A stretch of DNA of 64,000 nt from Gracilibacillus massiliensis (GCF_001458115.1 NZ_CZRP01000013.1:682001-746000); one strand, 5' to 3'; positions 52,601 through 60,991 are shown, counted from the stretch's first letter. Notes: generated by a model not told the origin, from the letters alone. A program made the numbers and translations.

Positions 52601-53192
52601 ATTCTCCATCCAAATATAAACGTACATGTGATATGTCTGAACTTTCTTCCCATTCGATCGAGATTGTATTTTCAGTCACTTCTGAACTGGTTAGTGCTAA
52701 ATGGTTCGTTTCCTCAACAATCTCTTCTTCTTCATATACATCATCTCTTACTGAGTCATACACGTCATCCCTAACAGATGTTTCTTCTGCTGGCACCATT
52801 ACTTCAGCACTAGAAAGCGATGAACCATCCGTTAAAGTTACTGACACCGTGTATTGATTATCTTGATCTCTTTGAGCATCCTCGTCCACGTATTGGTAAT
52901 GCACAAACGGCATTCCTGTGTCTGGATTACTCTCTGCAAATTCTTCTAAGATGGTGGGTGTTATATTTTGCTCTACACCATTTTTAATTAGATGAATTTG
53001 GTCGACATCTTCGCTCGAAATGTCATTAATCGGAAAATCTACAATAAAACCTTCCTCTGCTTTTTCTACAAACAACTCAAAATCTCCTGTAGTCGTTGCA
53101 TTTAACTGCAAAGAACCAATTGGAGTTAATACCGTTGTTAGTAGCAACATAAAAATAGATAATTGCGCAAAAATCCGTTTGTAATTAGGCAT
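46641..53192 (-). CDS. Giant LPXTG-anchored protein with internalin-type leucine-rich repeats
   Basis: This 2183-residue protein opens with a signal peptide (about 1-33). Fibronectin-like domains follow, with a duplicated SVRDDVYD segment near 170. There are two blocks of internalin-type 22-residue LRRs (about 470-650 and 765-905, LTNLxxLxLxxNxIxDIS). Further Fn3-like, carboxypeptidase-regulatory-like (about 1290-1365) and DUF11-like (about 1380-1500) domains come next. Ig-like domains, including an SbsA-type one (about 1790-1900), and a long Asp/Glu/Ser linker (about 1910-1985) precede a small sandwich domain and LPETATN with a membrane helix. LRR blocks of this type bind proteins or glycans, so a surface-binding role is inferred. 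The start is the ATG at 53192 after GGGGAGGG. Confidence 0.92.
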   Translation of the reverse strand: MPNYKRIFAQLSIFMLLLTTVLTPIGSLQLNATTTGDFELFVEKAEEGFIVDFPINDISSEDVDQIHLIKNGVEQNITPTILEEFAESNPDTGMPFVHYQYVDEDAQRDQDNQYTVSVTLTDGSSLSSAEVMVPAEETSVRDDVYDSVRDDVYEEEEIVEETNHLALTSSEVTENTISIEWEESSDISHVRLYLDGELVDTIEPGVRSYLFENLTTNTMYDVKVEASTDTAELADGDMISTEIDPEQKSDVTFEVVDQKGNPLDGSYEVSISGTSQNNETINYQGSIEDGIVSFWDEVAFVSGNYEIVVFDWDSPNRYQTFDIVLEAGEGIVKTITVNEDQLPEPIDFNITVNEVTENQISVSWPEVANSLEYRVDLYTENGEYGYWENVESTTLEPSKNMYTFEGLQEDVQYEVQVRVEYEHNNSTYETLNIITNDTNDSSEIVSFESETLENKVKQEIGVYNRDLTVNDMKRLTDLYFYSNDEVVSLVGLEHAENLQYLSLYGTTVDDLTPIKNLTNISSLELNQVEEDDWSFLSSFSNLEYLYLHDSNLSDLTIISELEQLRNLELSNNGITDISSLENLTNLEYLYLYGNEIEDISVLTNLTALQSLDISSNPITSLDSLQDLTNLDWITIYDIELDNYELVDQLIESGVDVNYDTYERYDLAITDSANGEASIAIDWSLAGDKEPTHYTLQINYGEEIELAGSETTYVLENLMPNEYYDVELTAHFENGDSVTGWHYVATDSVDFYEGDVIEVSDPQLEMAIRDQLGIYERDLHESDFENLYSLDASDYGIEDISSLAHAPNLIDLSLNFNDITDISVIANMTNLNYLSLWDNNISDLSALEGLTNLRTLDLENNNIEDASSLTALENLETLWLSNNPITDISFLKNMSNLYDVYLYDIDIDVEDEEVLAIVQDLINDRVMVNGDFESLYPSLELYVDDITDDSATLSLVAENLDDLDHYKLYVNGEEITIGNDVTTYQLEELESNKGYYLEMYAFDSDGENIFATGNQFYTEVKPEDKTAIEIIVDNQDVGNLEFSIEGVSEERQSFFDYGFINNDGKLESYNYQESYLLPEGEYEVIVYGTGKFKETIKTINVTEESKTFNLELEEIEESFEDITLTITDQNGDPVNNVEYLSLYDYNIMQAFDYQQGDYYFYEVDGDNGEYIIEDVLWTDNANYSLSVKADGFTTVNTTLTGTEANIELEPAASIKGQIVDQNGDLIIGANLSIFGDNTYAYGTSEDSGFVIDNVKEEDLTLEVSMQNYQTKEITIDAEEFVDKKVDVGEITLQPEQYVDGYVTDADGNPVKHAYVDLFEKGNRYSSYWTRTDAEGYFKIYSVPDGTYNLKVEKYGLPTVEKTDVEPSEEAHDIVLKVEGEGNFTGEGNNLSTDVKTVVPGDTVQYRLNYQNNGDAAAEEVTVAFNIPDELAFIPESVQVNGEPLEVSRSNTITLEEVAAGEQGVINFEATVEETDSTRINTSVNLTADDQETITNTTNINVLYVTLEAPSVTATSDVKVYGNAKSGAKVEIYDGDLLLATVEKVDSKWWYADVTLPTDIEVGSTHQLVAKVTDGAGSVNYSNEKDVEYSPSLPEVTGVTVSSGWNQNISINPNVGMVTAALVELTPIDIEVGFEGEVENPRISFLDEEYDLENNENGYQANIPGTWSSYGEQLMELVYEVDGKDIRIPIMQVIVLIDPSGYVFEGSMDNRLEGVTAVVQEQQFNGAWKNWDAENFGQVNPQVTDEDGRYGWDVIEGNWRVLFSKEGYDNYESRVVVVPPPETKLDVPLVRSSEPVVENVSYEDASIEISFDRLMNEENIEEEIDVELDGQLIEGTFEFEEYVGYKEVDGKPGYYEDDPSKSLSQYVVFQPSEELEPSKEYEVKIGEGIVDYQDRGLTKDYTFTFTTPEATDENDDSTGSKDSNNEEDNDNESDQQTDSEEEEGKEDNTSSDQSDRDENESSNNKDDSSDSKDSVNKEDQIEVIDEIKEVKQQEIITYQMGSNKLAFEKEVINELVENDATINLKKERVILDVPASIFANAKEYSIIQVDKKAAVEDAVSDVYDFTIMIDGEVVSSFDTPITLTFEVDESNVNDTSHLKVFYLNEDTGVWELIGGDYQDGKVIAQTDHFSTFAVFETTAMDNTATDDNNELPETATNQYNWLVASVLFLLLGAVILFFNYRKQKQ

Positions 53193-53385
53193 TTTAACCC
53201 TCCCCAAAATATGATACAAAGTAAATTATAGCATTATTTAACTAGTATAAAAATACTACAAATAATTTTCTGAAAAGTTAGTAAATTTGGTTGAGGTTAA
53301 CGCCTAGATAATGGTAATGATGAAAGGAGTAGCTTCATTTTCTCTTAGTAAAAAGTGTAACGAATCTCAAATTGGGAGATCCCAT

Positions 53386-53419
53386 AAAAAAGGTATTTCC
53401 AAAAGCATTGGAAATACCT
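53386..53419 (-). terminator. Terminator of the Xre-family gene
   Basis: A perfect 12-bp stem (AGGTATTTCCAA / TTGGAAATACCT) is followed on the minus strand by TTTTTTATG. Confidence 0.88.
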
Positions 53420-53442
53420 CTACATGTTTTAATTAATAGAAT

Positions 53443-53901
53443 TTAATATCTGTCATTTTTCATTTTTTTCGCCACTTTTAATGCTTGTTCTATATAGATA
53501 AGTAGCATTTTTTTATCTTCTTCTGGAATATTATTTGATTGGTAAAATAATTGACTCGTAAATCTTGCATCATTATTTAAAAATGATAGAAGTCCATTAA
53601 GATCTTTTTCTATAAATTCTATTATAACTTGCTCCGATATAAACGTTTCTGCCTTAGGTTTTTTTATTAATTCACTTAAATGAGCGTGACTAAGCTCTTT
53701 AGTAAATAAGTCCTCAACTTTTATATCTAAAACATTACATATATCTATCATTTTATTTATGGAGGCATTCTCAAAATCTCTTTTGATCATCGAAAGTAAT
53801 GTAGAATAAGGTACTTCGATTTTCTCTGATATTTCCTTGATACTGAAGCCCTTTTGCTTAACAAGCGCTACAAAAAATTCCCCTCTTTTCAACACTATCA
53901 C
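53443..53901 (-). CDS. Xre-family transcriptional regulator
   Basis: This 152-residue protein has an N-terminal Cro/C1-type helix-turn-helix (about 10-65, FSIKEISEKIEVPYSTLLSMIKRDFENASINKMIDICNVLDI). The helical C-terminal half (about 80-150) has no domain I can name. It lies upstream of the LRR surface protein gene on the same strand but has its own terminator, so co-transcription is unlikely. The start could be GTG at 53901 or 53895, or TTG at 53892; the ribosome site AGAAGG does not decide. Repeat copy B lies just upstream. Confidence 0.8.
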   Translation of the reverse strand: MIVLKRGEFFVALVKQKGFSIKEISEKIEVPYSTLLSMIKRDFENASINKMIDICNVLDIKVEDLFTKELSHAHLSELIKKPKAETFISEQVIIEFIEKDLNGLLSFLNNDARFTSQLFYQSNNIPEEDKKMLLIYIEQALKVAKKMKNDRY

Positions 53902-53937
53902 TGCCTTCTCTATGTCAGTTTATTTTTTATAAAGTGA

Positions 53938-54056
53938 TACTTTGATAAGTGGGGTTTTGCCCCCCACTTATCTTTAGCTAAACTTATCAGGATGCTTATC
54001 GACTGTGATCCCCCACTTACTTTCTTCTTTATACTCGAACTTAAAGTGTGGTATTA
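53938..54056. repeat. Dispersed CCCCCACT-type repeat, copy B
   Basis: It begins with the hairpin GATAAGTGGGG/CCCCCACTTATC. TTATCAGGATGCTTATCGACTG, ATCCCCCACTTA, TTTCTT, TACTC and AAAGTGTGG then align block by block with copies at 1914-2030 and 63170-63285. It lies 36 bases upstream of the Xre-family start. Confidence 0.75.
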
Positions 54057-54349
54057 AATACAGACGATTTTCGCTGTGATTAAAGAAACCCTAAGACATT
54101 TTTATATGAAATTGAAAATCATTTTACAAATAATAAATTATGCTCTTGATATTTACTACAGAAAACAAAAATACCAGTAGTCTCAATGTCATATCAAATA
54201 AATCTATTTACCTATTAATAATATACTACATATTACCAATAGTAAATATTTAATAACTATTTTTATATGTTTTTACTTTTATGGCAGGTTACACTTACAA
54301 GTTAATAAATATATGATTTATATGGAGATTGTTTTTACTTATTAAAACG
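54057..54349. other. AT-rich gene-free stretch
   Basis: There are about 290 very AT-rich bases with no ORF of note, no hairpin and no promoter I can place. It separates repeat copy B from the orphan terminator and sigma factor remnant. Confidence 0.4.
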
Positions 54350-54396
54350 GAAAAAAATCACCTGAAATTTTATCGATTTGATAAAACTTCAGGTGA
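54350..54396 (-). terminator. Orphan minus-strand terminator
   Basis: A 17-bp stem with one mismatch (TCACCTGAAATTTTATC with GATAAAACTTCAGGTGA) is followed on the minus strand by seven T. No minus-strand gene lies just upstream of it (to the right); a rightward sigma factor remnant does. The gene it once served appears to be lost. Confidence 0.75.
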
Positions 54397-54413
54397 ATCG
54401 TTCCAAATATTAA

Positions 54414-54671
54414 AATAAGGATTTTCAAAGTCCCTATGGAATTCCAGAAGAAGAACTTTCAACAAAAGAAAAAACAAAAGAAATCGATGATGTCATCCAG
54501 CTACTACCAGAACAATACCGTACCATTCTTTTTTTGAGAGAACATCATGAATTTTCCTATGAACAACTTGCTCAAACGCTGGAGATGTCGGTTGATCAGG
54601 TGAAAGTAACGTTATACAGGGCAAGACAACGATTCATGCAAATTTCAGAACGAATCGGAAAGGATTTTTAA
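54414..54671 (+). pseudogene. ECF sigma factor remnant (region 4 only)
   Basis: The frame encodes about 85 residues ending in a sigma-70 region 4: IDDVIQLLPEQYRTILFLREHHEFSYEQLAQTLEMSVDQVKVTLYRARQRF. A whole ECF sigma factor would have about 170-190 residues, with region 2 binding the -10 box. Region 2 and a start codon with ribosome site are missing; the frame is open only back to 54414. It directly precedes the anti-sigma gene (ribosome site AAGGAG between them), the normal order for such pairs. Confidence 0.8.
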
Positions 54672-54690
54672 ATAAGGAGTGTGACTATAC

Positions 54691-55705
54691 ATGGATTGGA
54701 ACGAGGAAAAGGCACAACAAATTTTAACAAAACATAAAAAGCGATTTTCTTTAAGATTAACCTTAAAAATGATACGAGTACTCGCTGCCATCTTCTTTCT
54801 TTATGTAATATATGATGATCGTATCAATAATTTATGACACAAGTAAAATTGGAGAACGAATAACACATATTCAACAACTGGCGATCGACTGGACCATTCC
54901 AGAATATTCGACGTCTCTCAGTTCAGTAAGCAATGATGAGATCAATGCATTTTTAACCCAAACGATTGAAATACCAATAGAACGAAGAATCGGAAAAACC
55001 GACTATATTGTAGCAGATGCGACATTAACAAAACCATTATTTACGCGCTTTACCGATTTCCAATTGGAGAAACCTTATCCATATGAAAGTACTAGTGACG
55101 AATTTTCTTTCTATTTGCCGACCAATCCAGAAACCGGTGCAAAGTTGGAAGGAAATCAACCACCCGGTGTATGGGAAACATTAGAAAAGATCGATGACGG
55201 TTATGTCGCCGACTTCGCTTTTTCCACTTCAGATTACTTTACACCGGAAGAGCTATTGGCGCGAATCGAACCCTTTGATATAGAAGTGTTATGGATGCCA
55301 TTATACATGGGAGAATACGATACCTTTGAGGAATATGGTTGGAGTGGTAGTGGAAATTCTCAAACGTTAAGTTACCCGTGGGGATTAGCTGGTTATCGAG
55401 AAGTTTCCGATGATTTTCAAAGTGGAAGTTTAGCAAGAGTATTAGATAATGATTCAGTTCAAGAAAGTCAGGATATCATGCTAAAGAATATGAATAAGTT
55501 ACTCAACAATCATAAAAGCCTTGCTGAACAATTATTAGGCACGCAATACCTAGAGGAACGATCTCAATACCTTACTGAAAATGGATTTAATGTCTATGGA
55601 GCTGTCGTCACCGGCCCTGTTAAAGAATTATTAAAGCTAAAAGATGTAGAAGAATTCCATAGCTTCTATCTCGGCGACATGAAGCCATGGAATTGGGATA
55701 ATTAG
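54691..55705 (+). pseudogene. Anti-sigma factor gene with a frameshift
   Basis: The first frame starts at ATG 54691 after AAGGAG and encodes a cytosolic head plus the start of a membrane helix (KMIRVLAAIFFLYVIY), then stops at 54837. The second frame (from about 54812) continues the helix as MMIVSIIYD and then the extracellular part (about 290 residues, IDWTIPEYSTSL..., PWGLAGYREVSDDF), which fits the Sigma_reg_N/Sigma_reg_C type. One base change near 54808-54815 would join them into a protein of about 330 residues. With its sigma factor truncated, the pair looks decayed. A sequencing slip cannot be ruled out. Confidence 0.75.
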
Positions 55706-55737
55706 AAAAAAGGGAAGTGCTAATTTTAGGGTGAGAT

Positions 55738-55900
55738 TCTCTTAACGGGAAAAGTACCTCGCTTAACAGGAATTAACCTCGTCTTCACTGGAATGGATCT
55801 TCGCTTGACGGGAATTACCTGCACCTTGACGGGAATTAACGTTAAATCCCGTCAAGCCAGCATTATTTCCCGTGAGCAGAGAGTTTATTCCCGTGAAGAA
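55738..55900. repeat. 21-bp phased repeat array 2 (five direct, three inverted units)
   Basis: GGGAA or AGGAAT/TGGAAT cores start at 55747, 55768, 55789, 55810 and 55831, each 21 bp apart. Inverted TCCC cores then have CCC at 55848, 55869 and 55890, again 21 bp apart. Units read CTT(G/C/A)ACGGGAATTA. As in array 1, the turn from direct to inverted units has the same GGG-to-CCC distance of 17 bp. It lies between the convergent anti-sigma and ROK genes. Confidence 0.92.
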
Positions 55901-55934
55901 GACCACTACCGCTCAAATAAATTTCGAAAATCCA

Positions 55935-56786
55935 TTAATTACTTTGTTTCATAGCAAAATAAGCAGCACCGATTGCTCCTGCTTTATTTCGCAATTGTGC
56001 TAGTTTTATCTTTGTTTGTGATGCCGCTTTTTCGTTGACACTTTTATTAATTTTCTTTATAAAAGGTTCCATAGATTCTGAGACGCCACCACCAAGAATA
56101 ACGTATTCTGGATTTAATAAATTCACCATATTCACAATTTGCACTGTCAATAAATCGATAAATTGATGAATCACCGTAAAACCGGGCTCTTTCCTATTCC
56201 AATAATCTTGAAACAATTGATAAGGATCACCGTATTCACTTAGAGCTGTCCCTGATAGCTGATTTTCCAGTGCACCGAAACCATTTATATTTCGACGATC
56301 AGACAAGGACGAAATATTGAATCCGATCTCACCAGCAAAGCCTCTCGCACCTGTTACAAGATGGCCATTTATGATAATTCCACAACCTAAACCAGTACCG
56401 ATCGCGATAAATAAGATATTGTCACTTTTTTGATCAAGCGCAGTACTTTCTCCTAGTGTTGCAAAATTGACATCATTGTCCACCCAAATTGGAAAACGGA
56501 ATGCCTTCGCTAACATTTCTTTTAAAGGTAGATTGGTCCATTTCAAGGAATAAGCATCCAAGACCACACCATTTTCACGATCTACAATACTTGGCACACC
56601 TACTCCCATTCCGATAATATCATTTAAAGAGACAGGTGAATGATCAATAAAAGTAGATATCCATCCGATCAAGTCATCTACTTCAGCGTATGTACGTACT
56701 TTTTCTTCATAAACGATCTTGTCATTTTGATCCGATATGATTCCATATATTTTTGTACCACCTATATCCAAACCAATTGTGTACAT
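55935..56786 (-). CDS. ROK-family protein (sugar kinase-like)
   Basis: This 283-residue protein has the ROK/ASKHA ATP-binding fold: LDIGGTKIYG near the start, the catalytic Asp in VDNDVNFATLGE, IAIGTGLGCGIIINGHL and a second phosphate loop ILGGGVSE. ROK kinases phosphorylate glucose, ManNAc, allose or similar sugars. The zinc site normal for the family (ExGH and a CxCGxxGCxE cluster) is missing; the region reads AGEIGFNISSLSDRRNINGFGALE. It may therefore use another metal arrangement, like some fructokinase/BadF-like members. It lies at the end of the fucose locus on the same strand, but a 650-bp gap separates it from the fucosidase gene. ATG start. Confidence 0.82.
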   Translation of the reverse strand: MYTIGLDIGGTKIYGIISDQNDKIVYEEKVRTYAEVDDLIGWISTFIDHSPVSLNDIIGMGVGVPSIVDRENGVVLDAYSLKWTNLPLKEMLAKAFRFPIWVDNDVNFATLGESTALDQKSDNILFIAIGTGLGCGIIINGHLVTGARGFAGEIGFNISSLSDRRNINGFGALENQLSGTALSEYGDPYQLFQDYWNRKEPGFTVIHQFIDLLTVQIVNMVNLLNPEYVILGGGVSESMEPFIKKINKSVNEKAASQTKIKLAQLRNKAGAIGAAYFAMKQSN

Positions 56787-57438
56787 GTTAATCGACCTAC
56801 TTATTTTTTTCTAATACTAACACATTATATTGCACTATAACACTAAGCTTTTTTGTTTATAAGACAGCTGTATTTTCCGTTTCATCAACACAGTATTTTA
56901 TTCATTCAAAAAACACCTAATTTTCCATGTAAATCAATATGTTCCTCTGCTTCGTGATTTTCAAAATAGACTCCTACTGATTACTAGGGATACTTATAAT
57001 AAAGTTATCGTTGAGTTACTATTTAATTCTATTATTTGTAAATATCTTAAACTTGTAGCAGGAGTACTAAAGACGGTTACACCATAATCTCGTTAGTTTA
57101 AGAGTTTTTCAAACATCCTCTATAAGTAAGCGTAAAAAGTGTTCTCCAATGCGTTTTATATAATACTTAATAAACTTTGAATAGCATACCGAACTTATTA
57201 TTGTTGCCATAGATTAACTATCAGTTCAATTTCTAATAAAAAGCCTAATTAAAAGTTTATAGCTTATGGCAACAGAAAAATATAAGATTCTCATTTTTCA
57301 GAGTAAAAGCAATTCATCTAAATTATTCATATTTCTACTAGCTAGATCTATCTGAAATGCAATTTCAGCTTAGTCAAAAATAAGTAATTACTATAAGTTT
57401 CTTTGAAAATATCTATTTATGAATCTATATTTTCATTA
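56787..57438. other. 650-bp AT-rich gap with one long inverted repeat
   Basis: No ORF is credible. GTTGCCATA (57203-57211) and TATGGCAAC (57265-57273) form the ends of a 71-bp inverted repeat that also pairs CTAT with ATAG inside. No T run follows it. The promoter of the ROK gene must lie near the left end, but I cannot place it. Confidence 0.4.
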
Positions 57439-58920
57439 TTAATCTATTAGTATTTTAAAAACAACAGGTTTATCACTATTAACTTTACTTGTGGTTATTT
57501 CCAGAGCTTGTGATGTTCGATTCCAGCTTGGTTTTTCTTCGAATCCTAAGATGGATACATCTTTCACTATTCCGTGAAAATTCGGTAGTTTAGAAGCAAC
57601 TTGTTCTGCCAATGATTTTATTTTTACTTTTCCATCTTCCGGAAATTCTAACACCGTTGCATATAAACAAGAGCCATTTACCGTAAAACGAATATCTTCT
57701 GACGTAAATGATTTTGATTTACTATCCGTGAATTGTCCTTCTTCAATCATTGTTGGACCTTCTTCTGATTTACGCCATACCTTACTACCATAAATCGCTT
57801 CACCATTTATCTTCAACCACTTACCGATCTCTAATAATATTTTTTTATCTTCCTCTGGAACCATACCATTCGCTTTCGGCCCAATATTTAATAACAAGGT
57901 GCCATTCTTACTAACGATATCGACAAGATCACAAATTATCTCTTTCGCTGTTTTATAATCATTGTTTTCGGTATAGCACCAAGAATTTTTGGCAACGGAG
58001 GTATCTGTTTGCCAAAAATATGGTTTCTGATCAGCAAATTGACCTCTTTCAATATCAACTACCGCAGTACCAAACATAAACGCATCATGTTTATAATTGA
58101 TGGCTACTTCCATTCCCCATTCTTCCGCACGATTGTAATAATAGGCAGCAAATTTTTTTAGATATGGTTTCATCGAACTGTGTTGAATCCACCAATCAAA
58201 AAAAACAATTTTAGGACGATATCGATCAACAATTTCACATGTTCTAATTAACCAATCTTCTAAATAATCACTTGAAGGTGATGGACTATATAAATCATGA
58301 TGATGAGGTTCTGGCATAGCAGCCCAATAGAAATCTCCACGTGTAAGGGGATCTTGAATATCACTATCAAACTCCTTTCCATGTCCCATAAAGAACCAAT
58401 GTTCAATCCGATGCGAGGAAGCACAAAGAGGAATATTTCTATTTTCTAATGCCTCACCTAATTCTCCTAATATGTCTCTTTTGGGTCCCATTTGATAGGC
58501 ATTATAATTAGACACATCACTACGATACATTTGAAAACCATCATGATGTTCTGCTACAGGCATTACATATCGTGCACCAGCATCTTCAAAGAGTTGTGCC
58601 CAGTTCTCAGGATTAAACTTTTCTGCTTGGAACATGGGAATGAAATCCTTATAACCAAATTCGGTGTGTTTTCCATATGTTTTGATATGATGCTCATATT
58701 CTTTAGAACCTTGAATATACATATTTCTTGAATACCATTCATTTCCATATGCAGGCACTGAATATAATCCCCAATGAATGAAGATACCAAATTTTGCATC
58801 TCTATACCATTCAGCTAATTTATGTTGAGATAAAGAATCCCAATTGTCTTCATATTTTCCTTTTTTAATCACCTTATCTATTTCTTTTAAATATTGTTTT
58901 GGGTTAAAAGTATTAACCAT
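57439..58920 (-). CDS. Alpha-L-fucosidase, GH29 family
   Basis: This 493-residue glycosidase releases L-fucose from fucosylated oligosaccharides by a retaining mechanism. GH29 motifs run in order: KFGIFIHWGLYSVPAYGNEWY, YVMPVAEHHDGFQMY, RPKIVFFDWW with the likely nucleophile Asp, then LLLNIGPKANG. A small beta domain ends the chain. There is no signal peptide, so it acts inside the cell on imported glycans. The start is the ATG at 58920 (MVNTF) after GAAAGGAG; a longer frame to 59016 lacks homology. Next upstream is fucI, so the released fucose is used directly. Confidence 0.93.
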   Translation of the reverse strand: MVNTFNPKQYLKEIDKVIKKGKYEDNWDSLSQHKLAEWYRDAKFGIFIHWGLYSVPAYGNEWYSRNMYIQGSKEYEHHIKTYGKHTEFGYKDFIPMFQAEKFNPENWAQLFEDAGARYVMPVAEHHDGFQMYRSDVSNYNAYQMGPKRDILGELGEALENRNIPLCASSHRIEHWFFMGHGKEFDSDIQDPLTRGDFYWAAMPEPHHHDLYSPSPSSDYLEDWLIRTCEIVDRYRPKIVFFDWWIQHSSMKPYLKKFAAYYYNRAEEWGMEVAINYKHDAFMFGTAVVDIERGQFADQKPYFWQTDTSVAKNSWCYTENNDYKTAKEIICDLVDIVSKNGTLLLNIGPKANGMVPEEDKKILLEIGKWLKINGEAIYGSKVWRKSEEGPTMIEEGQFTDSKSKSFTSEDIRFTVNGSCLYATVLEFPEDGKVKIKSLAEQVASKLPNFHGIVKDVSILGFEEKPSWNRTSQALEITTSKVNSDKPVVFKILID

Positions 58921-59084
58921 ACTTTTTCTCCTTTCAAATTGTAGCATAATAGCTATAAAAGATTTCATACATCTAGTGTTTTTGTGCGTTAGAGTGAAAA
59001 ATATTACATATTCCAAAAAACAAAATGCTTAATGTTACCTGCTGTTCGTTATTATTATCTATTAGGATGTTATCACATGTGTAT

Positions 59085-59137
59085 ACTCCCCCTACTCAGG
59101 TTCTATATGGTTCTCGAAGCTAGAAAATAGGGGGTGT
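59085..59137. other. Hairpin between fucI and the fucosidase gene
   Basis: ACTCCCCCTA pairs with TAGGGGGTGT (one G-U type pair) over a 33-base loop. No T run follows on either strand; it may slow transcription or set the ratio of the two genes. Confidence 0.45.
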
Positions 59138-59173
59138 TAAAGAGGATTTCAGCGTTATTCATGTTCTAAATAC

Positions 59174-60964
59174 TTATTTATACAACGCTCCATATATCTG
59201 GCAAGCTCTATAGTCAGCACCTTCTGGATCAGTAGTTCCAAACATATTCCATGCACTAGGTCTAAAGATTTTTTCATCTTCCACATTATGCATATTGATT
59301 GGAATACGTAGCATGGATGCAAGTGTAATTAAATCTGCTCCAATGTGACCATAACTCATCGAACAATGATTAGCTCCCCAATTATTCATTACGGAATATA
59401 CATCACGAAATGCGCCTTTTCCAGTTAAATTAGGTACAAACCATGTCGTAGGCCATGTTGGATCAGTTCGATTGTTTAATATTTCGTGCACATTTTCTGG
59501 TAACTCCACTGTATACCCTTCTGCTATTTGCAACACTGGTCCTAGTCCTTTAATTAAGTTAACACGTGCGATAGTAACAGGCATATCCCCTTTAGATTTA
59601 AAGTTGCTAGAAAAGCCTCCACCACGGAAATATTCTGTATTAGCTGGACGCCATTTCGTAGCTTGAAGACATTTATCTGCTTCTTGTTCACTAATCTCCC
59701 AGAATGGTTTCATCGCTGGTTTTCCATCTTTTTCTTGTTCACCTGTGCCATCCAAAGCAGCTGAACCTGAATTTAACAAGTGAATGATTCCATTACTTGC
59801 TTTCCCTTCTAGTTGATGATCGGTTACTCGTTTTACAGCACTTGGGCTCCAATAAGTTCGAACATCTGCAAAGACTTGTGCTGTATTCGTCAATAAATGA
59901 CCAAATAGCATTGTTGCAGCGTTCAACGTATCATTCTCTGTTGCCACCATATAAGGAGTACGGATACCATTCCAATCAAATGAAGAATTAAGAATCGCTT
60001 CCATAAAGTCACCATTTGGTAAATGATCCGTCCATTGTCTTTGACCTTGGAAACCTGATGCAATCGCATTGTGCCCCATTGCTTCTTCTTCATAACCTAA
60101 TTCTTTTAGCTTTGGATTTCCTTCCATTAAATCTCTTGTAATCATTGTCATCTTGATATTCATTTTAAGGTCTTCTTCTTTTTGCTCATCTGTACGCTGA
60201 TTATCCTGAGCATTTGTATCAGATCCCATGGCACAATTCTCTTTCACCCAAGCATAAGCTTGCTCGAATTCTTCTTTATCATAAATTTCTTCATTAATAC
60301 GACGTGTTAACTCGGTCATATCCACGTACTCATTACGCATACCTAAATAATCTTGGAAAAAATCTTCATCAACCATACTGCCAGCAATACCCATAGATAC
60401 AGAACCTATGGATAAATAGGACTTATCTTTAAGCATTGCTACAGCTAGACCTGACTTTGCGAATCGAAGAATTTTTTCTTGTACATCATCTGGAATCGAA
60501 TGATCATCGATATCCTGTACATCTCTACCGTAAATGCCAAATGCAGGGATTCCTTTTTGATTATGTGCCGCTAAAACAGCTGCTAAATACACAGCTCCCG
60601 GACGCCCTGTACCATTGAATCCCCAAATCGCATTTGGTCTATTTGGATCCATATCCATTGTCTCAGATCCATAGCACCAACACGGAGTAACCGTAATCGT
60701 CACTCCTACATTTTCTTTATCAAATTTTGCCTTTGTCTGAGCTGCCTCAGCAACTCCTCCAATACATGTATCTGCAATTACAGTCTCTACAGGTGCTCCA
60801 TTGTTATAGTGTAGTTGTTCTGATAGAAACGTTGCGACAGACTTTGCCATATTCATTGTTTTTTCTTCTAGAGATTCGCGTACTCCTTTTCTTCTTCCAT
60901 CTATTGTTGGACGTATTCCAATCTTTGGCATATCCCCAATTAACCTTTGCTTTGCTGTCATCAT
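59174..60964 (-). CDS. fucI: L-fucose isomerase
   Basis: This 596-residue enzyme converts L-fucose to L-fuculose with a manganese ion. The full-length family match is clear: [24 protein letters not shown] at the start, [63 protein letters not shown] (containing the likely catalytic Glu), and [19 protein letters not shown]. The length equals the usual 590-600. ATG start after GAGGAGGA. It lies 27 bases after the kinase gene, in one transcript. Confidence 0.96.
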   Translation of the reverse strand: MMTAKQRLIGDMPKIGIRPTIDGRRKGVRESLEEKTMNMAKSVATFLSEQLHYNNGAPVETVIADTCIGGVAEAAQTKAKFDKENVGVTITVTPCWCYGSETMDMDPNRPNAIWGFNGTGRPGAVYLAAVLAAHNQKGIPAFGIYGRDVQDIDDHSIPDDVQEKILRFAKSGLAVAMLKDKSYLSIGSVSMGIAGSMVDEDFFQDYLGMRNEYVDMTELTRRINEEIYDKEEFEQAYAWVKENCAMGSDTNAQDNQRTDEQKEEDLKMNIKMTMITRDLMEGNPKLKELGYEEEAMGHNAIASGFQGQRQWTDHLPNGDFMEAILNSSFDWNGIRTPYMVATENDTLNAATMLFGHLLTNTAQVFADVRTYWSPSAVKRVTDHQLEGKASNGIIHLLNSGSAALDGTGEQEKDGKPAMKPFWEISEQEADKCLQATKWRPANTEYFRGGGFSSNFKSKGDMPVTIARVNLIKGLGPVLQIAEGYTVELPENVHEILNNRTDPTWPTTWFVPNLTGKGAFRDVYSVMNNWGANHCSMSYGHIGADLITLASMLRIPINMHNVEDEKIFRPSAWNMFGTTDPEGADYRACQIYGALYK

Positions 60965-60991
60965 AATTCCTCCTCTAATGAATATTTAAGA

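Noticed and set aside
57203-57273. GTTGCCATA/TATGGCAAC inverted repeat as a miniature transposable element
   Set aside because: The ends are only 9 bp, there is no clear target duplication, and no second copy was seen in the window.
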